DNA of 64,000 bases from Flavobacteriaceae bacterium CRH (GCA_001507425.1 LMAJ01000005.1:1-64000); one strand, 5' to 3'. Shown: positions 1-8,771, counted from the stretch's first letter. Program-made: numbers and translations. Notes: generated by a model from the letters alone, not told the origin.

Positions 1-1780
1 GCAAGTTTTATTTTTAATGCTTCTGCATCTGCTTTGGCTTTCGCATCAGCAGCGAGTTTAGCTTGTTGCGCTTCCTGATCTGCTTTTACTTTAGCAGCAG
101 CGGCAACTTTTGCTTGTTGTGCTTCTGCATCGGCTTTAGCTTTTGCATCAGCTGCAAGTTTTATTTTTAATGCTTCTGCATCTGCTTTGGCTTTCGCATC
201 TGCTTCAAGTTTTGCTTGTTGAGCTTCTGCATCGGCTTTCGCTTTTGCATCGGCTGCTAGTTTAGCTTGAAGTGCTTGCGCATCGGCTTTGGCTTTAGCA
301 TTAGCAGCTAATTTTGCTTGTTGCGCTTCTGCATCGGCTTTCGCTTTGGCATCGGCTTCTAATTTTGCTTTCGCAGCAGCTTCAGCATCAGTTTTCGCTT
401 TAGCATCAGCAGCAATTCTTGCTTGTCTTGCTTCTGCGTCTGCTTTTGCTTTTGCATCGGCAGCTAATTTTTCTTTCAAAGCAGCACTTTCTGCAGCTTT
501 TGCTTTGGCATCGGCCGCGGCTTTCGCTTTGTTTGCAGCATCAATACTTGTTTTTGTTTTTGCAGCAGCAGCAGCTTTCGCTTTTGCTTCGGCAGCAAGT
601 CTTGCCTGAAGTGCATCAGAGTCTGCTTTTGCTTTTGCATCAGCAGCTAAAATCGATTGTAAATCGGCAGCTTCAGCTTTAGCTTTTGCATCTGCTTTAC
701 GTTTAGCTTCTGCAGCATCTGCTTTAGCTTTAGCATCTGCAGCTAATTTTGCTTGTTGTGCTTCTGCATCAGCTTTGGCTTTTTCAGCAGCTAATCTTAC
801 TTTCTCAGCATTTTCTGCATCTGCTTTCGCTTTCTCAGCATCTAATTCTGCTTGTGTTTTTTGTGGTTCTCCTGGTTTAGCAGTAGTTCCAGTTTTAGCT
901 TTTGTAGCTTCGGCATCTGCCTTAGCTTTAGCATCTCCTGCTAATTTTGTTTTTAATGCTTCTGCATCTGCTCTTGACTTATCGGCAGCTAATTGTGCTG
1001 CTGTTTTTTGAGTTGCAGGTTTGTTTGCAGCGGCTATTTTTGCTTTTTCAGCAGCTTCTGCATCTGCTCTCGATTTGTCAGCAGCTAATTGCGCAGCTGT
1101 TTTTTGAGTTGCTGTTGCCGGTTTGTTTGCAGCAGCTATTCTTGCTTTTTCAGCAGCTTCTGCATCAGCTCTCGATTTATCGGCAGCCAATTGTGCAGCT
1201 GTTTTTTGAGTCGTTGTTGCAGGATTATTACTTGCAGCAAGTTTTGCTCTTGCAGCAGCTTCTGCATCTGCTCTAGATTTATCAGCAGCTAATTGTGCAG
1301 GTGTTTTTTGTCCAGCAATTGCCTGTTTGTTTGCAGCAGCTGCTTGTGCTCTTGCAGCAGCAGCGGCATCTACTCTGGCCTTATTATCTGCAACTAATTT
1401 TAATCTGCGTGCTTCAGCATCGGCTCTGGCTTTATCTGCAGCTAATTGCGATTGTGTTTTTTGGTCTGCGGCAACTGCTCTGTTTGTAGTTGCTGTTTGT
1501 GCTCTTGCAGCTGCGGCAGCATCTGCTTTAGCTTTAGCATCGGCAGCTAATTTTAATTTTTGTGCTTCTGCAGCATCAGCTTTTGCTTTATTGTCTGCTA
1601 ATAATTTTGCTTTTTGCGCTTCTGCAGCGTCAGCTTTCGCTTTGTTGTCTGCTAATAATTTTGCTTGTTTGGCTTCTGCATCGGCTTTCGCTTTTTCTGC
1701 GGCAGCTAATCTTGCTTTTTGTGCTTCTGCATCTGCAGCAGCTTTAGCTTCTGCTGCCAGTCTGTTTTTTTCAGCGATTT
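1..1780 (-). repeat. Degenerate tandem repeat encoding the Ala/Lys/Asp/Glu-rich helix
   Basis: DNA of roughly 45-60 bp periodicity encodes repeated A-D-A-K-A-K-A-D-A-E-A units. The 47 bases at 1-47 recur exactly at 154-200, offset 153 bp, which keeps the reading frame. Such exact in-frame copies suggest recent unit duplication and length variability. Several long plus-strand open frames here are only the antisense shadow of this repeat. Confidence 0.85.
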
Positions 1781-2798
1781 CGGCTCTATCAACTTGTGTT
1801 GCTGCTGATTTAGGTTTAGCTGGTACTGGTTTTTGTCTTGATGGATCGATTAATGAACCATCTTCATCATCTCCATAATAGTAATTTCTGTTTTTGAATT
1901 TGTAGGCAATTGCAAATTCATGAGAACCACCCAAATTGGTAAAATTCCCCATTCCTCTTTCATAGTTATATTCTATGGCAATACTTGGTGTAATGTTAAG
2001 ACCAAGTCCTGCTGAAATTCCGTATAATGTATTATATCCGGCTTGTGCCCATACTCCTTTTGGAATAGAGATCATGGCAAGTCCTGAAATAACTGTTTTT
2101 TCTGATTTAATTTCTGTTTTTACTATTCCTGAAAATTTACTTCTGTCAAAAAAACCATAGCTATCAATATATCCTGTATACATTGCGTGCAATTCGATAG
2201 CTCTTTCCGGATCGTCTTTTACGACTCCTGATCCAAAATTGTAAAGGATTAAATTGTTTACGGATGCTCCAAAATCAAGAAAAGCAGTTCCGTAATTAAT
2301 ACCCGGATTAATTGTCAACATGGTGTTTGACGGATATTCATTTGTCAAAAGTGTCTGATCATCAGATATAATTTTTCCTTTGTCTAAACCGCTTTGGTAA
2401 GCACCAACGTTTAAACCAAAGGTTAAATTACTGTCTTGTTCTAAAACGATGTTGTGTGCAAAATTGGCAACTCCACCAAAAACGGTCATTAAACCATAAT
2501 TTTGCTGGAATAACCCAAATGCAAAAGCTTCATTTTCTCTAAAACGACCTGAATAATTAAACAAATAGGTGTTTGGGGCATTCTCAAATTGCACCCATTG
2601 TCTTTTATTATAAAAACTTAAATAAGCATTTTGCTCGCGAACAAAACTAAATGCCGGGTTTATTAAATATCTATTAAACTTTAATGAATTTCTGATAGGT
2701 AATGAAAACGAAACAACTCCATTCTCAGGAGTGTCCTGTGAATAGAGTAAATTAGAAAAACCGTAAAATAAAGTTATGAATAGTAAAATTTTCTTCAT
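1..2798 (-). CDS. PorP/SprF-family T9SS outer-membrane protein with long Ala-rich repeat extension (3' end outside window)
   Basis: The minus frame is open from ATG 2798 to the window edge (about 932 codons), with no stop. Residues 1-21 form a signal peptide ending YSQ. Residues about 22-310 are a PorP/SprF-type beta-rich domain: an NPAF motif near residue 50, an N-R-Q-W stretch, alternating aromatic strands, and a closing G-S-H-E-F-A-I-A-Y-K-F strand. After a D-D-E-D linker (about 320) the protein becomes a TolA-like helix of A-K-A-D-A-E-A and K-L-A-A-D units interrupted by short T-Q-K-T-A-A-Q-L segments. Known family members are about 300-350 residues and pair with T9SS cargo in gliding bacteria. 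The cargo gene ends 1 nt upstream (stop 2800-2802), so co-translation is likely. The extension is odd; it could span the periplasm or bind peptidoglycan (inference). The C-terminal domain, if any, lies outside the window. Confidence 0.88.
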   Translation of the reverse strand, partial: MKKILLFITLFYGFSNLLYSQDTPENGVVSFSLPIRNSLKFNRYLINPAFSFVREQNAYLSFYNKRQWVQFENAPNTYLFNYSGRFRENEAFAFGLFQQNYGLMTVFGGVANFAHNIVLEQDSNLTFGLNVGAYQSGLDKGKIISDDQTLLTNEYPSNTMLTINPGINYGTAFLDFGASVNNLILYNFGSGVVKDDPERAIELHAMYTGYIDSYGFFDRSKFSGIVKTEIKSEKTVISGLAMISIPKGVWAQAGYNTLYGISAGLGLNITPSIAIEYNYERGMGNFTNLGGSHEFAIAYKFKNRNYYYGDDEDGSLIDPSRQKPVPAKPKSAATQVDRAEIAEKNRLAAEAKAAADAEAQKARLAAAEKAKADAEAKQAKLLADNKAKADAAEAQKAKLLADNKAKADAAEAQKLKLAADAKAKADAAAAARAQTATTNRAVAADQKTQSQLAADKARADAEARRLKLVADNKARVDAAAAARAQAAAANKQAIAGQKTPAQLAADKSRADAEAAARAKLAASNNPATTTQKTAAQLAADKSRADAEAAEKARIAAANKPATATQKTAAQLAADKSRADAEAAEKAKIAAANKPATQKTAAQLAADKSRADAEALKTKLAGDAKAKADAEATKAKTGTTAKPGEPQKTQAELDAEKAKADAENAEKVRLAAEKAKADAEAQQAKLAADAKAKADAAEAKRKADAKAKAEAADLQSILAADAKAKADSDALQARLAAEAKAKAAAAAKTKTSIDAANKAKAAADAKAKAAESAALKEKLAADAKAKADAEARQARIAADAKAKTDAEAAAKAKLEADAKAKADAEAQQAKLAANAKAKADAQALQAKLAADAKAKADAEAQQAKLEADAKAKADAEALKIKLAADAKAKADAEAQQAKVAAAAKVKADQEAQQAKLAADAKAKADAEALKIKL

Positions 2799-2799
2799 A

Positions 2800-4269
2800 T
2801 TATCTTATCACAGTTATTGATCCTTTTTTCTCACCTGCATCGCCTTTAATGACATAGTAATATACTGGATTTACATTTTTAAAATCTACCGCGGTCTGGG
2901 GCCAATCACCTTGATAATCGACTACATCTAAGACCATATCGCCATTTGAGCTTATGATCATTACTTTGGTATTTGCATTTTTGTATTCATTTGGGATATT
3001 CCAATACGGACTTAAACCACTTAAATTAATTATATTTGGAATAACGGCTGATGGACCGGAATTTCCTAAAACCCTAAAAGAAAATTCTTTTGTTGCAATA
3101 CATCCTGAAGCCTGAGAAATTTTTACTCTATAGTTACCTCGTACAGCTATCACGTAGTTTTCTGTTGTTGCACCAGCAATAAGATTGTTGTTTAAATACC
3201 ATTCAAAAGTTGGGCTTGTAGCATCTGTTGTAATAGAAACGCTAATAGTTTCACCTTCTTCGATAGTTGTAGTATCAGCAACATCAATACTGGCGTTAAA
3301 GCCATTGCTGCTAAGGTTAATGCTTCCGGTTGCTTTACAACCACCAAAATCAATGTCAACCGTATAAAGCCCTGATTCATTTGTTGTGTAACTGCGTGTT
3401 GTAACTCCAGCTATAACAGTTCCATCTTTTTTCCAAAAATAACTATTTCCGGAAGTGGCTGTTAACACCGTTCCAGATCCGTTATCGCAAAAAGGATTTC
3501 CTAAGCTTGAAGTAATTGTGCCTGATGCTCCAGAATTAGAACTGGAAACAGTAACACGGTTTGAACTAAAGTTCTCATCGATACATCCACCGTAATCTAT
3601 TTGTGCATAATAAACTCCCGCTGCATTTACGACTAACGTTGTAGTACTTTGTCCTGCAATTACAACATCATCCTTAAACCATTTATATTTTAAATTTGGA
3701 TAATTTGCAGGTGAAGAAGGTACGTTAGAAGGCGTTGGGTTATCTATTGAAAGACTCATGCTTCCGCCTGAGCAAAAAGAGGCTGTCAAGCTTTTATCAT
3801 TAATAGTAAAAGACTCAACATAGGTTCTGTAGTAAACAGGAAATTCTGTTACATTTAGAGAGTTTCTGAATTTAGCACTGTTAACACCAGTACTGCTCAC
3901 TATACGGATACTATGAGTGTCAGATCCTTTTAAATTAGTGGGAACAGCAAATTTTATTGTTTGTTGTTGTAGCGCCGGGTTATCTACAAACGAAAGTTTT
4001 GTAGTACTCACAGGAGTAGTAAAACTTCCTAAATCATCTGAAAGTTGTACTTCAAAAGTAGTTCCGGCAGGAAAGTTTACATAACTAAACGTTGCATTAT
4101 ATTCGTTAAATGGCGCACCGTTAACGATTAAACCAGCACATATTCTGGGAAAAGAAAGTGCTTGTGGTACAATCGTTGGCGGTTGACCATATAAACTTGA
4201 TTTAGCACAAAGTAATATGCTAAATAAAAGATAAAATTTAGTAAAAGTTAAAGTAATTTTTTGAATCAT
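2800..4269 (-). CDS. Secreted Ig/PKD-like protein with T9SS type B (gliding-associated) C-terminal domain
   Basis: This 489-residue protein has an N-terminal signal peptide ending LYGQ. At least three Ig/PKD-like repeats follow (about 170-255, 255-330, 330-400), each built around a Y-x-W-x-K/L...G/A-Y-x-V core with a paired Cys (for example C-x-A-T-G and G-C-I-D-E). The last 85 residues look like the gliding-motility-associated CHU_C domain that marks type B T9SS cargo: V-I-P-N-I-I-N near the start, N-x-W-x-I-P-N, an I-I-S-S-N-G strand, and a final Y-Y-Y-V-I-K. The start overlaps the upstream stop in ATGA (4266-4269), and the PorP/SprF gene follows after 1 nt. This cargo-porin pairing is the SprB/SprF layout. 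It is probably exported to the cell surface with the help of the downstream protein; the ligand is unknown. Confidence 0.85.
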   Translation of the reverse strand: MIQKITLTFTKFYLLFSILLCAKSSLYGQPPTIVPQALSFPRICAGLIVNGAPFNEYNATFSYVNFPAGTTFEVQLSDDLGSFTTPVSTTKLSFVDNPALQQQTIKFAVPTNLKGSDTHSIRIVSSTGVNSAKFRNSLNVTEFPVYYRTYVESFTINDKSLTASFCSGGSMSLSIDNPTPSNVPSSPANYPNLKYKWFKDDVVIAGQSTTTLVVNAAGVYYAQIDYGGCIDENFSSNRVTVSSSNSGASGTITSSLGNPFCDNGSGTVLTATSGNSYFWKKDGTVIAGVTTRSYTTNESGLYTVDIDFGGCKATGSINLSSNGFNASIDVADTTTIEEGETISVSITTDATSPTFEWYLNNNLIAGATTENYVIAVRGNYRVKISQASGCIATKEFSFRVLGNSGPSAVIPNIINLSGLSPYWNIPNEYKNANTKVMIISSNGDMVLDVVDYQGDWPQTAVDFKNVNPVYYYVIKGDAGEKKGSITVIR

Positions 4270-4676
4270 ATAGTGCGTTTTCTGGCTAAATCTATATTTT
4301 CAAAAAATAAAATATCAATAAATGTTTCAGAAAAATCATATTTATAGTTCTCAATAATATCTTTTGCAAGAAGTGAATAAGAACCCGCCAATGCTGCTTT
4401 TTCTTCGCATTCTGAAGTCTCTTGACAGTTCAAATCAGCCGCCATAGCAAGGCTATCTTTGGGGATAGATAGCCCTACTATAAACTGATTAGAATTATCT
4501 AATTTGCTGATACGTTTATCAGCTATATCATTCTTTTGGTTAAGAATAGACGTAGTCTCGCAGTTAGAGTTAACAGAAACTGTAGGCTTTACTGTGCTCT
4601 GTGCGTATAGACATGACGTTATAGGCGAAACCAAAAATATCGTATAAATAAAATATTTTTTTATTGCTGGGGCCAT
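4266..4676 (-). CDS. Small secreted or lipoprotein-like hypothetical, first gene of the T9SS operon
   Basis: The protein has 136 residues and no family I recognise. The N-terminus is a hydrophobic export signal; I-T-S-C at residues 19-22 could be a lipobox, although a signal peptidase I site after L-Y-A is also possible. The mature part is hydrophilic, with several Cys (N-C-E-T, L-N-C-Q-E-T-S-E-C-E). It overlaps the type B cargo gene by 4 nt (ATGA), so it is very probably co-expressed with it. The only Met-start context is 4674-4676; upstream is AT-rich. Role unknown; an accessory or chaperone for the cargo is a guess. Confidence 0.65.
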   Translation of the reverse strand: MAPAIKKYFIYTIFLVSPITSCLYAQSTVKPTVSVNSNCETTSILNQKNDIADKRISKLDNSNQFIVGLSIPKDSLAMAADLNCQETSECEEKAALAGSYSLLAKDIIENYKYDFSETFIDILFFENIDLARKRTI

Positions 4677-4781
4677 TATGTTTTGATCTTTATTTAGTCC
4701 GTTTTAGACGATACATAAATTGTGTCTGGGGACTTTATTAATAAAATTTACGCTCTGAAATAAAAATCTAAATCTATTTAT
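4677..4781. other. Intergenic spacer
   Basis: About 105 bp between two minus-strand genes. It presumably carries the promoter of the three-gene T9SS operon, but I could not place a clear TAnnTTTG box, and no strong hairpin is visible. Confidence 0.3.
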
Positions 4782-6077
4782 CTATCTGTTTCCGCTAGAT
4801 GCTGTAATTTTTCCTAACTGTAATCTGAAATCTGGTTTTTTAGCATTGTAGATGTCAATGAATGTTTCTTTGTTATCACTTTGTGACATAACATTGAAAA
4901 ACACAGGGTTTCCGTACCAGCTCTCTAAATCTTCATTGTTAGAATTGTATTCAGTAAAGATGTTTCCTTTACATAGGTTGAAATACATTTCTTCAATTTT
5001 GATTTTCTTAAGATTAGCATCGTTAATCTCTGTTTTACTGTCTAATAAAACAGCAGGGTTAAATCCAGAGATTACACTACGTTTCATTTCTAGTGAAGCA
5101 GTTTCAGCAACATAAATTGCCTCTTTTACCAAACCAGCTTGAATATCTGCATTGATGTTTTCACTATCATTAAGCATTGTCATGTTAGTTGCAACAACCA
5201 AAGTAGTTTTTTTCGTAAAGTCAGTTTCACTTTTCTTTTCGTATGTTTTTACTTCTAAACAACGAGAACCATCTTTGTTACTTGATAAGTAAGAAGATCT
5301 AACCGCTAAAGAGTTGTATAAACGACATTGAACACCTTGAGTAAATTTGTAATCGTCATTGATAGACTTGTAAGATACAAATTTAGTAACGTTTAAATCT
5401 CCACCAAAGAAAGCAAATGAATCTCCTCCAGAGTAGCTAACCATAACGTTTTCAAGTATTGTTTTGTTTCCAACACCAGCTATAGTTAATCCGTTGAAAG
5501 TGTCAGCACCTTTAACTTTTTTTCCAGCAAATTCAATTCTAACATATCTTAAAACTCCTGAGTTTCCTGCAACATTGTCACCACCATAAGTAGTAAGTGT
5601 AGGATCAAGGTCTAAGTTGTAAGAACCAACATTACCGAATTTGTTAATTGGAGCATCTCCAAGAATTACAATTCCTCCCCAGTCACCAGCTTTTTTCTGG
5701 CTACGGTTTGAAGTAAATACAATTGGGTCAGTTTCTAAACCGTCAGCAACAAGTTGTGCACCTTTTGTAACTACCAATGTTCCTTTAGTTTCGAAATCAC
5801 CAATAATTAATGTTCCAGGCTCAATTGTTAGAACAGCATTGTTTGTAACATAAACGTTTCCTTGCAAAACATAAATGTTTCTTTTAAGCAATTTAGTATT
5901 AACAGAAATGTTTCCTGCTAAGATTTGGTTTGCTTCACCATAATCAACTTTGTTAGGCTTAAACTCGGTCCAGTTATTCAACCAATTGTTGTAGCCCATA
6001 ATTCCTTTTTCTTGTTGAGCACTCATACTTGTAACTGTCAAAAGAACGCAGATAATTTGAGTAAATTTTTTCATCAT
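4782..6077 (-). CDS. Secreted protein, right-handed beta-helix-like, function unknown
   Basis: A 431-residue protein with a signal peptide ending S-M-S-A-Q. I chose ATG 6077 (followed by a second ATG at 6074) because the codon at 6080 is TTG. Residues about 65-130 hold the recurring pattern V-Y-V-T-x-N-A-x-L-T-I-E-P-G-T-x-I-x-G, K-G-T-L-V-V-T-K-G-A-Q-L and P-I-V-F-T-S. In Bacteroidota this pattern precedes a parallel beta-helix of secreted, often surface-exposed proteins. A G-x-W-G-G-I-V-I-L-G turn follows near 145. I see no clear T9SS tail. The 150-residue secreted protein encoded just upstream on the same strand may be functionally linked. No enzyme motif was found. Confidence 0.7.
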   Translation of the reverse strand: MMKKFTQIICVLLTVTSMSAQQEKGIMGYNNWLNNWTEFKPNKVDYGEANQILAGNISVNTKLLKRNIYVLQGNVYVTNNAVLTIEPGTLIIGDFETKGTLVVTKGAQLVADGLETDPIVFTSNRSQKKAGDWGGIVILGDAPINKFGNVGSYNLDLDPTLTTYGGDNVAGNSGVLRYVRIEFAGKKVKGADTFNGLTIAGVGNKTILENVMVSYSGGDSFAFFGGDLNVTKFVSYKSINDDYKFTQGVQCRLYNSLAVRSSYLSSNKDGSRCLEVKTYEKKSETDFTKKTTLVVATNMTMLNDSENINADIQAGLVKEAIYVAETASLEMKRSVISGFNPAVLLDSKTEINDANLKKIKIEEMYFNLCKGNIFTEYNSNNEDLESWYGNPVFFNVMSQSDNKETFIDIYNAKKPDFRLQLGKITASSGNR

Positions 6078-6198
6078 CAAGGGTGTATTAGGTTAATAAT
6101 AAATTTGGGTATGCGTATTAGGTATGCGTAAATGCTAAAAACTCATCTCGCTTTTTCTGAAAAATCAGAATACTACGAGAACGAGTTGTTTTTTAAAT

Positions 6199-6252
6199 CT
6201 TTTTTAAGATGTTTATCAAAACGAATACATTTACGTAAACATCTTAAAAAAG
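6199..6252 (-). terminator. Perfect 17-bp inverted repeat, candidate terminator
   Basis: cttttttaagatgttta at 6199-6215 is matched exactly by its reverse complement at 6236-6252, with a 20-nt loop. It lies directly after the stop of the minus-strand gene ending at 6275. There is no long T run after the stem on the minus strand, so termination is probable but not certain. Confidence 0.55.
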
Positions 6253-6274
6253 GTTTTAAAAATATTTTTATTTA

Positions 6275-6727
6275 TTACATTTCGTTCAATTCATTGAACT
6301 CATGTAATGATTTTAATGTGCTTTCGTAAAATAAAATAGCTGCAATTAAGTTTCCTTTATCAGAGTAAGGCATCATTTTTCTTTGAAATTCTACTGTAAC
6401 ATCTAAGAATGCTGATGTACCTACTGCCTGATTATCTAACACTTTTTTGTGTTCAGAATCGTCCGGAATACCTAAGTCTGCCATCGTAACACCTGGTTTT
6501 GTAACCAATGCAATGTAAGGAAGAGTTTTAACTAATACTTTAATTCGCTCAATATACAACTCTAAAAGTTCTCCTTTTTGCATACCACTCAATTCTTTCT
6601 GATCATGGTATTTACGAATAAGAGCTGTTGTACTAATGATACTTCTTGGAGCATTTTTAGCCTGAGCAGAAGCTGCTGCAGTCGTCAAAATAAAAAATAA
6701 ACTTAAAAAAATAATTTTCCCTTTCAT
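6275..6727 (-). CDS. Secreted hypothetical protein, 150 aa
   Basis: The protein has a clean signal peptide (M-K-G-K followed by a Phe/Leu-rich core, cleavage near A-A-S-A-Q). The mature part is predicted helical: L-I-R-K-Y-H-D-Q-K-E-L, G-E-L-L-E-L-Y-I-E-R-I, and a C-terminal E-S-T-L-K-S-L-H-E-F. I do not recognise the family. It sits upstream of the beta-helix-like secreted protein on the same strand, but a 17-bp palindrome lies between them, so they are probably separate transcripts. Likely periplasmic; function unknown. Confidence 0.65.
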   Translation of the reverse strand: MKGKIIFLSLFFILTTAAASAQAKNAPRSIISTTALIRKYHDQKELSGMQKGELLELYIERIKVLVKTLPYIALVTKPGVTMADLGIPDDSEHKKVLDNQAVGTSAFLDVTVEFQRKMMPYSDKGNLIAAILFYESTLKSLHEFNELNEM

Positions 6728-7130
6728 AAATTCTTATTAAAAATTGGTTGTTGATGAAAACAAAAATATATAAATTATGTTAAATCGCAACTTTAATGTT
6801 TTATTTTTTGAAAAATCGAATCAAAAATAACGGTAAAAAAGGGTCGCATGTCGAGAAAATATGCCTTTTACCGAAGTTTTTGTTAATTTTGTTAAAATTT
6901 AATCTTGTAAGAATTGGATTAAATATCAAGCTGCGTTACGCATTATTGTACTCAAAAAAAAGACTTATTTTAAAGATTTTTGCAAAAACTATTAACAAAA
7001 AAATCTTAATATCTATTCAAAACACCTCAGTATTGACAAAACTTGACGAGAAAAAAATCAACAATTTTGTTAAAAACCATTTCACAAATACAAAAATGAA
7101 TGCAAGGAATTAAACTTTTTCTCTAAAATT
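6728..7130. other. AT-rich intergenic region between divergent genes
   Basis: About 400 bp between a minus-strand secreted protein and plus-strand holB. It contains an open frame at 6796-7113 whose translation is dominated by Lys, Ile, Asn and Leu, has no domain pattern, and reads like AT-rich non-coding sequence. Apart from the holB promoter that follows, I see no supported feature. Confidence 0.4.
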
Positions 7131-7159
7131 TTTGACTACATCATTTTCTTATATCTTTG
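7131..7159 (+). promoter_or_regulatory. holB promoter, Bacteroidota type, near-leaderless
   Basis: TTTG at 7131-7134, 17 nt, then TATCTTTG at 7152-7159: a full match to the Bacteroidota -33/-7 promoter pattern. The holB ATG is at 7164, only 4 nt after the -7 box, so transcription should start at or within a few bases of the start codon. Confidence 0.7.
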
Positions 7160-7163
7160 CTTC

Positions 7164-8312
7164 ATGCAATTTTCAGAAATTTTAGGTCAGGATTACATCA
7201 AAAGTCACTTGATAAAAAGTGCAGCTTCCGGACGAATTCCGCATGCTCAATTATTTATTGGGCCTGAAGGAAGTGGCACATTATCAACAGCTATCGCCTA
7301 CGCGCAATATATTTTGTGCAGTAATACCGGTAACGAAAATTCAAACGGAAACGATTCCTGTAATCTGAAATTTCAAAACATTTCTCATCCCGATTTGCAT
7401 TTCATTTATCCTACTGTAACTACCGAAGATGTTAAAACAAAACCTAAAAGTTTAGATTTCATTCAGGACTGGCGAACTTTTATTCAGGAAATGCCTTACG
7501 GCGGATTATTTGACTGGTATAAAATTTTGGGAGTTCAGAACAAACAAGGTGAAATCAGGGTCGAAGACGCACAAGAAGTTTTAAAATCTCTTGCGTTAAA
7601 ATCATACGAAGGCGGTTATAAAATCATGATCATCTGGATGGCCGATAAAATGAATATTGCCGCCTATAATAAATTATTAAAACTTCTGGAAGAACCATCG
7701 GATAAAACCATTTTTATTCTGATTTCAGAAAATGAAGAAGATATCATTCAAACCATACGCTCTCGTTGTCAGGTCATTCACTTTAATGGCTTACCTGAAA
7801 AAGTAATTGCCGAAGCATTGGTTTCTCAGGAAAACACAGATCCAAATTTAGCTAAAAAAATTGCACATCAGGCTCAGGGAAATTTCAGCAAAGCATTGTC
7901 ATTGTTGAAAGAAGATGATTCAGAATATCCTTTTGAGCAATGGTTTGTCAATTGGGTTCGAGCCGCTTTCAGAGCAAAAGGAAACGCAGCTGCCATTCAG
8001 GATTTAATTTCCTGGAGTGAAGAAATTGCAGGACTTGGCCGCGAAAGCCAAAAAAAATTCATTCAGTTTTGTATCGAAATGTTTAGACAAGCACTTTTAC
8101 TTAATTACGAAGCTCCAAGTTTGGTTTACATTGAACCAAAAGTGGATAAATTCAAATTAGAAAATTTTGCGCCTTTTGTAAACGGAAACAATATTCATGA
8201 CATTTTCAAAGAACTTTCTGATGCAATGTATCATATTGAAAGAAATGGAAATGCAAAAATAATTCTTACAGATTTATCTATAAAACTGACTCGTTTAATT
8301 CATAAAAAATAG
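7164..8312 (+). CDS. holB: DNA polymerase III subunit delta prime
   Basis: A 382-residue clamp-loader subunit. N-terminal motif F-S-E-I-L-G-Q at 3-9, H-A-Q-L-F-I-G-P-E-G-S-G at about 27-38, and the clamp-loader stretch K-I-M-I-I-W-M-A-D-K-M-N, then A-A-Y-N-K-L-L-K-L-L-E-E-P near 175 and the I-x-S-R-C-Q motif near 205. The P-loop is modified (E-G-S-G-T-L in place of GxGKT), fitting delta prime, which does not hydrolyse ATP. It helps load the beta sliding clamp at the replication fork. The start is fixed by the -7 box ending 4 nt upstream. A DoxX-like gene follows 6 nt after the stop and may be co-transcribed. Confidence 0.93.
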   Translation: MQFSEILGQDYIKSHLIKSAASGRIPHAQLFIGPEGSGTLSTAIAYAQYILCSNTGNENSNGNDSCNLKFQNISHPDLHFIYPTVTTEDVKTKPKSLDFIQDWRTFIQEMPYGGLFDWYKILGVQNKQGEIRVEDAQEVLKSLALKSYEGGYKIMIIWMADKMNIAAYNKLLKLLEEPSDKTIFILISENEEDIIQTIRSRCQVIHFNGLPEKVIAEALVSQENTDPNLAKKIAHQAQGNFSKALSLLKEDDSEYPFEQWFVNWVRAAFRAKGNAAAIQDLISWSEEIAGLGRESQKKFIQFCIEMFRQALLLNYEAPSLVYIEPKVDKFKLENFAPFVNGNNIHDIFKELSDAMYHIERNGNAKIILTDLSIKLTRLIHKK

Positions 8313-8318
8313 TTTCAA

Positions 8319-8702
8319 ATGAATAATGTTGCCTCAATTTTGCTTTTGATTTTTTTGGCCCTGACTTTTTTACAATCCGGCTATGAGAAAATTTTTTACT
8401 GGAATGATAATGTTACCTGGCTAAAAGAACATTTTGCCAAAACAGCATTAAAAAACCAGGTTCCGCTTGCCCTTTTGCATCTTTTAATTTTAGAATTAAT
8501 TTCCGGGATTTTATCTGTAGTTGGCGTTATTCAATTGCTAACAAACAGCGGCCGTGAATTTGGTTTTTACGGAGGTATATTTTCATGTATTTCATTGTTA
8601 ATGATGCTTTTCGGTCAACGATTAGCCAAAGATTACGATGGCGCGAGAACCATTGTTATTTATTTTATTCCCGCAGTAATGGCAGTTTACTGGTTGAATT
8701 AA
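8319..8702 (+). CDS. DoxX-like small membrane protein
   Basis: 127 residues with four hydrophobic segments (about 4-20, 45-70, 76-95, 105-125). The N-terminal L-L-x-F-L-A-L-T-F-L-Q-S-G-Y-E-K pattern and the compact four-helix layout fit the DoxX/DoxD-like superfamily of inner-membrane proteins. The length is normal for the family. The substrate cannot be told from sequence; family members are linked to quinone or thiol redox and to respiratory stress. It starts 6 nt after holB and is followed by a strong palindrome that probably ends the transcript. Confidence 0.7.
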   Translation: MNNVASILLLIFLALTFLQSGYEKIFYWNDNVTWLKEHFAKTALKNQVPLALLHLLILELISGILSVVGVIQLLTNSGREFGFYGGIFSCISLLMMLFGQRLAKDYDGARTIVIYFIPAVMAVYWLN

Positions 8703-8708
8703 AAAATA

Positions 8709-8771
8709 TGCCACAGATTTCACAGATTTTCATAGATTTTTTAATCATTTTAATCTGTGAAATCTGTGGCA
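8709..8771. repeat. REP-like palindrome, also candidate terminator
   Basis: tgccacagatttcacagatt at 8709-8728 is repeated as a perfect reverse complement at 8752-8771, with a 23-nt loop. The arms themselves contain the internal repeat cacagatt/cacagatt. This style of CACAGATT palindrome is common between genes in Flavobacterium. It can form a very stable hairpin after the DoxX-like gene. Confidence 0.75.

Noticed and set aside
289..1878. Several overlapping plus-strand open frames rich in Ala, Phe, Leu and Ser
   Set aside because: They are the antisense shadow of the GC-rich-for-this-genome Ala/Lys/Asp/Glu repeat of the minus-strand PorP/SprF gene, which has a signal peptide and a recognisable domain.
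6796..7113. Plus-strand open frame of 105 codons
   Set aside because: Composition is Lys, Ile, Asn and Leu with no domain pattern; the true promoter and start of holB lie immediately after it. Most likely AT-rich non-coding sequence.
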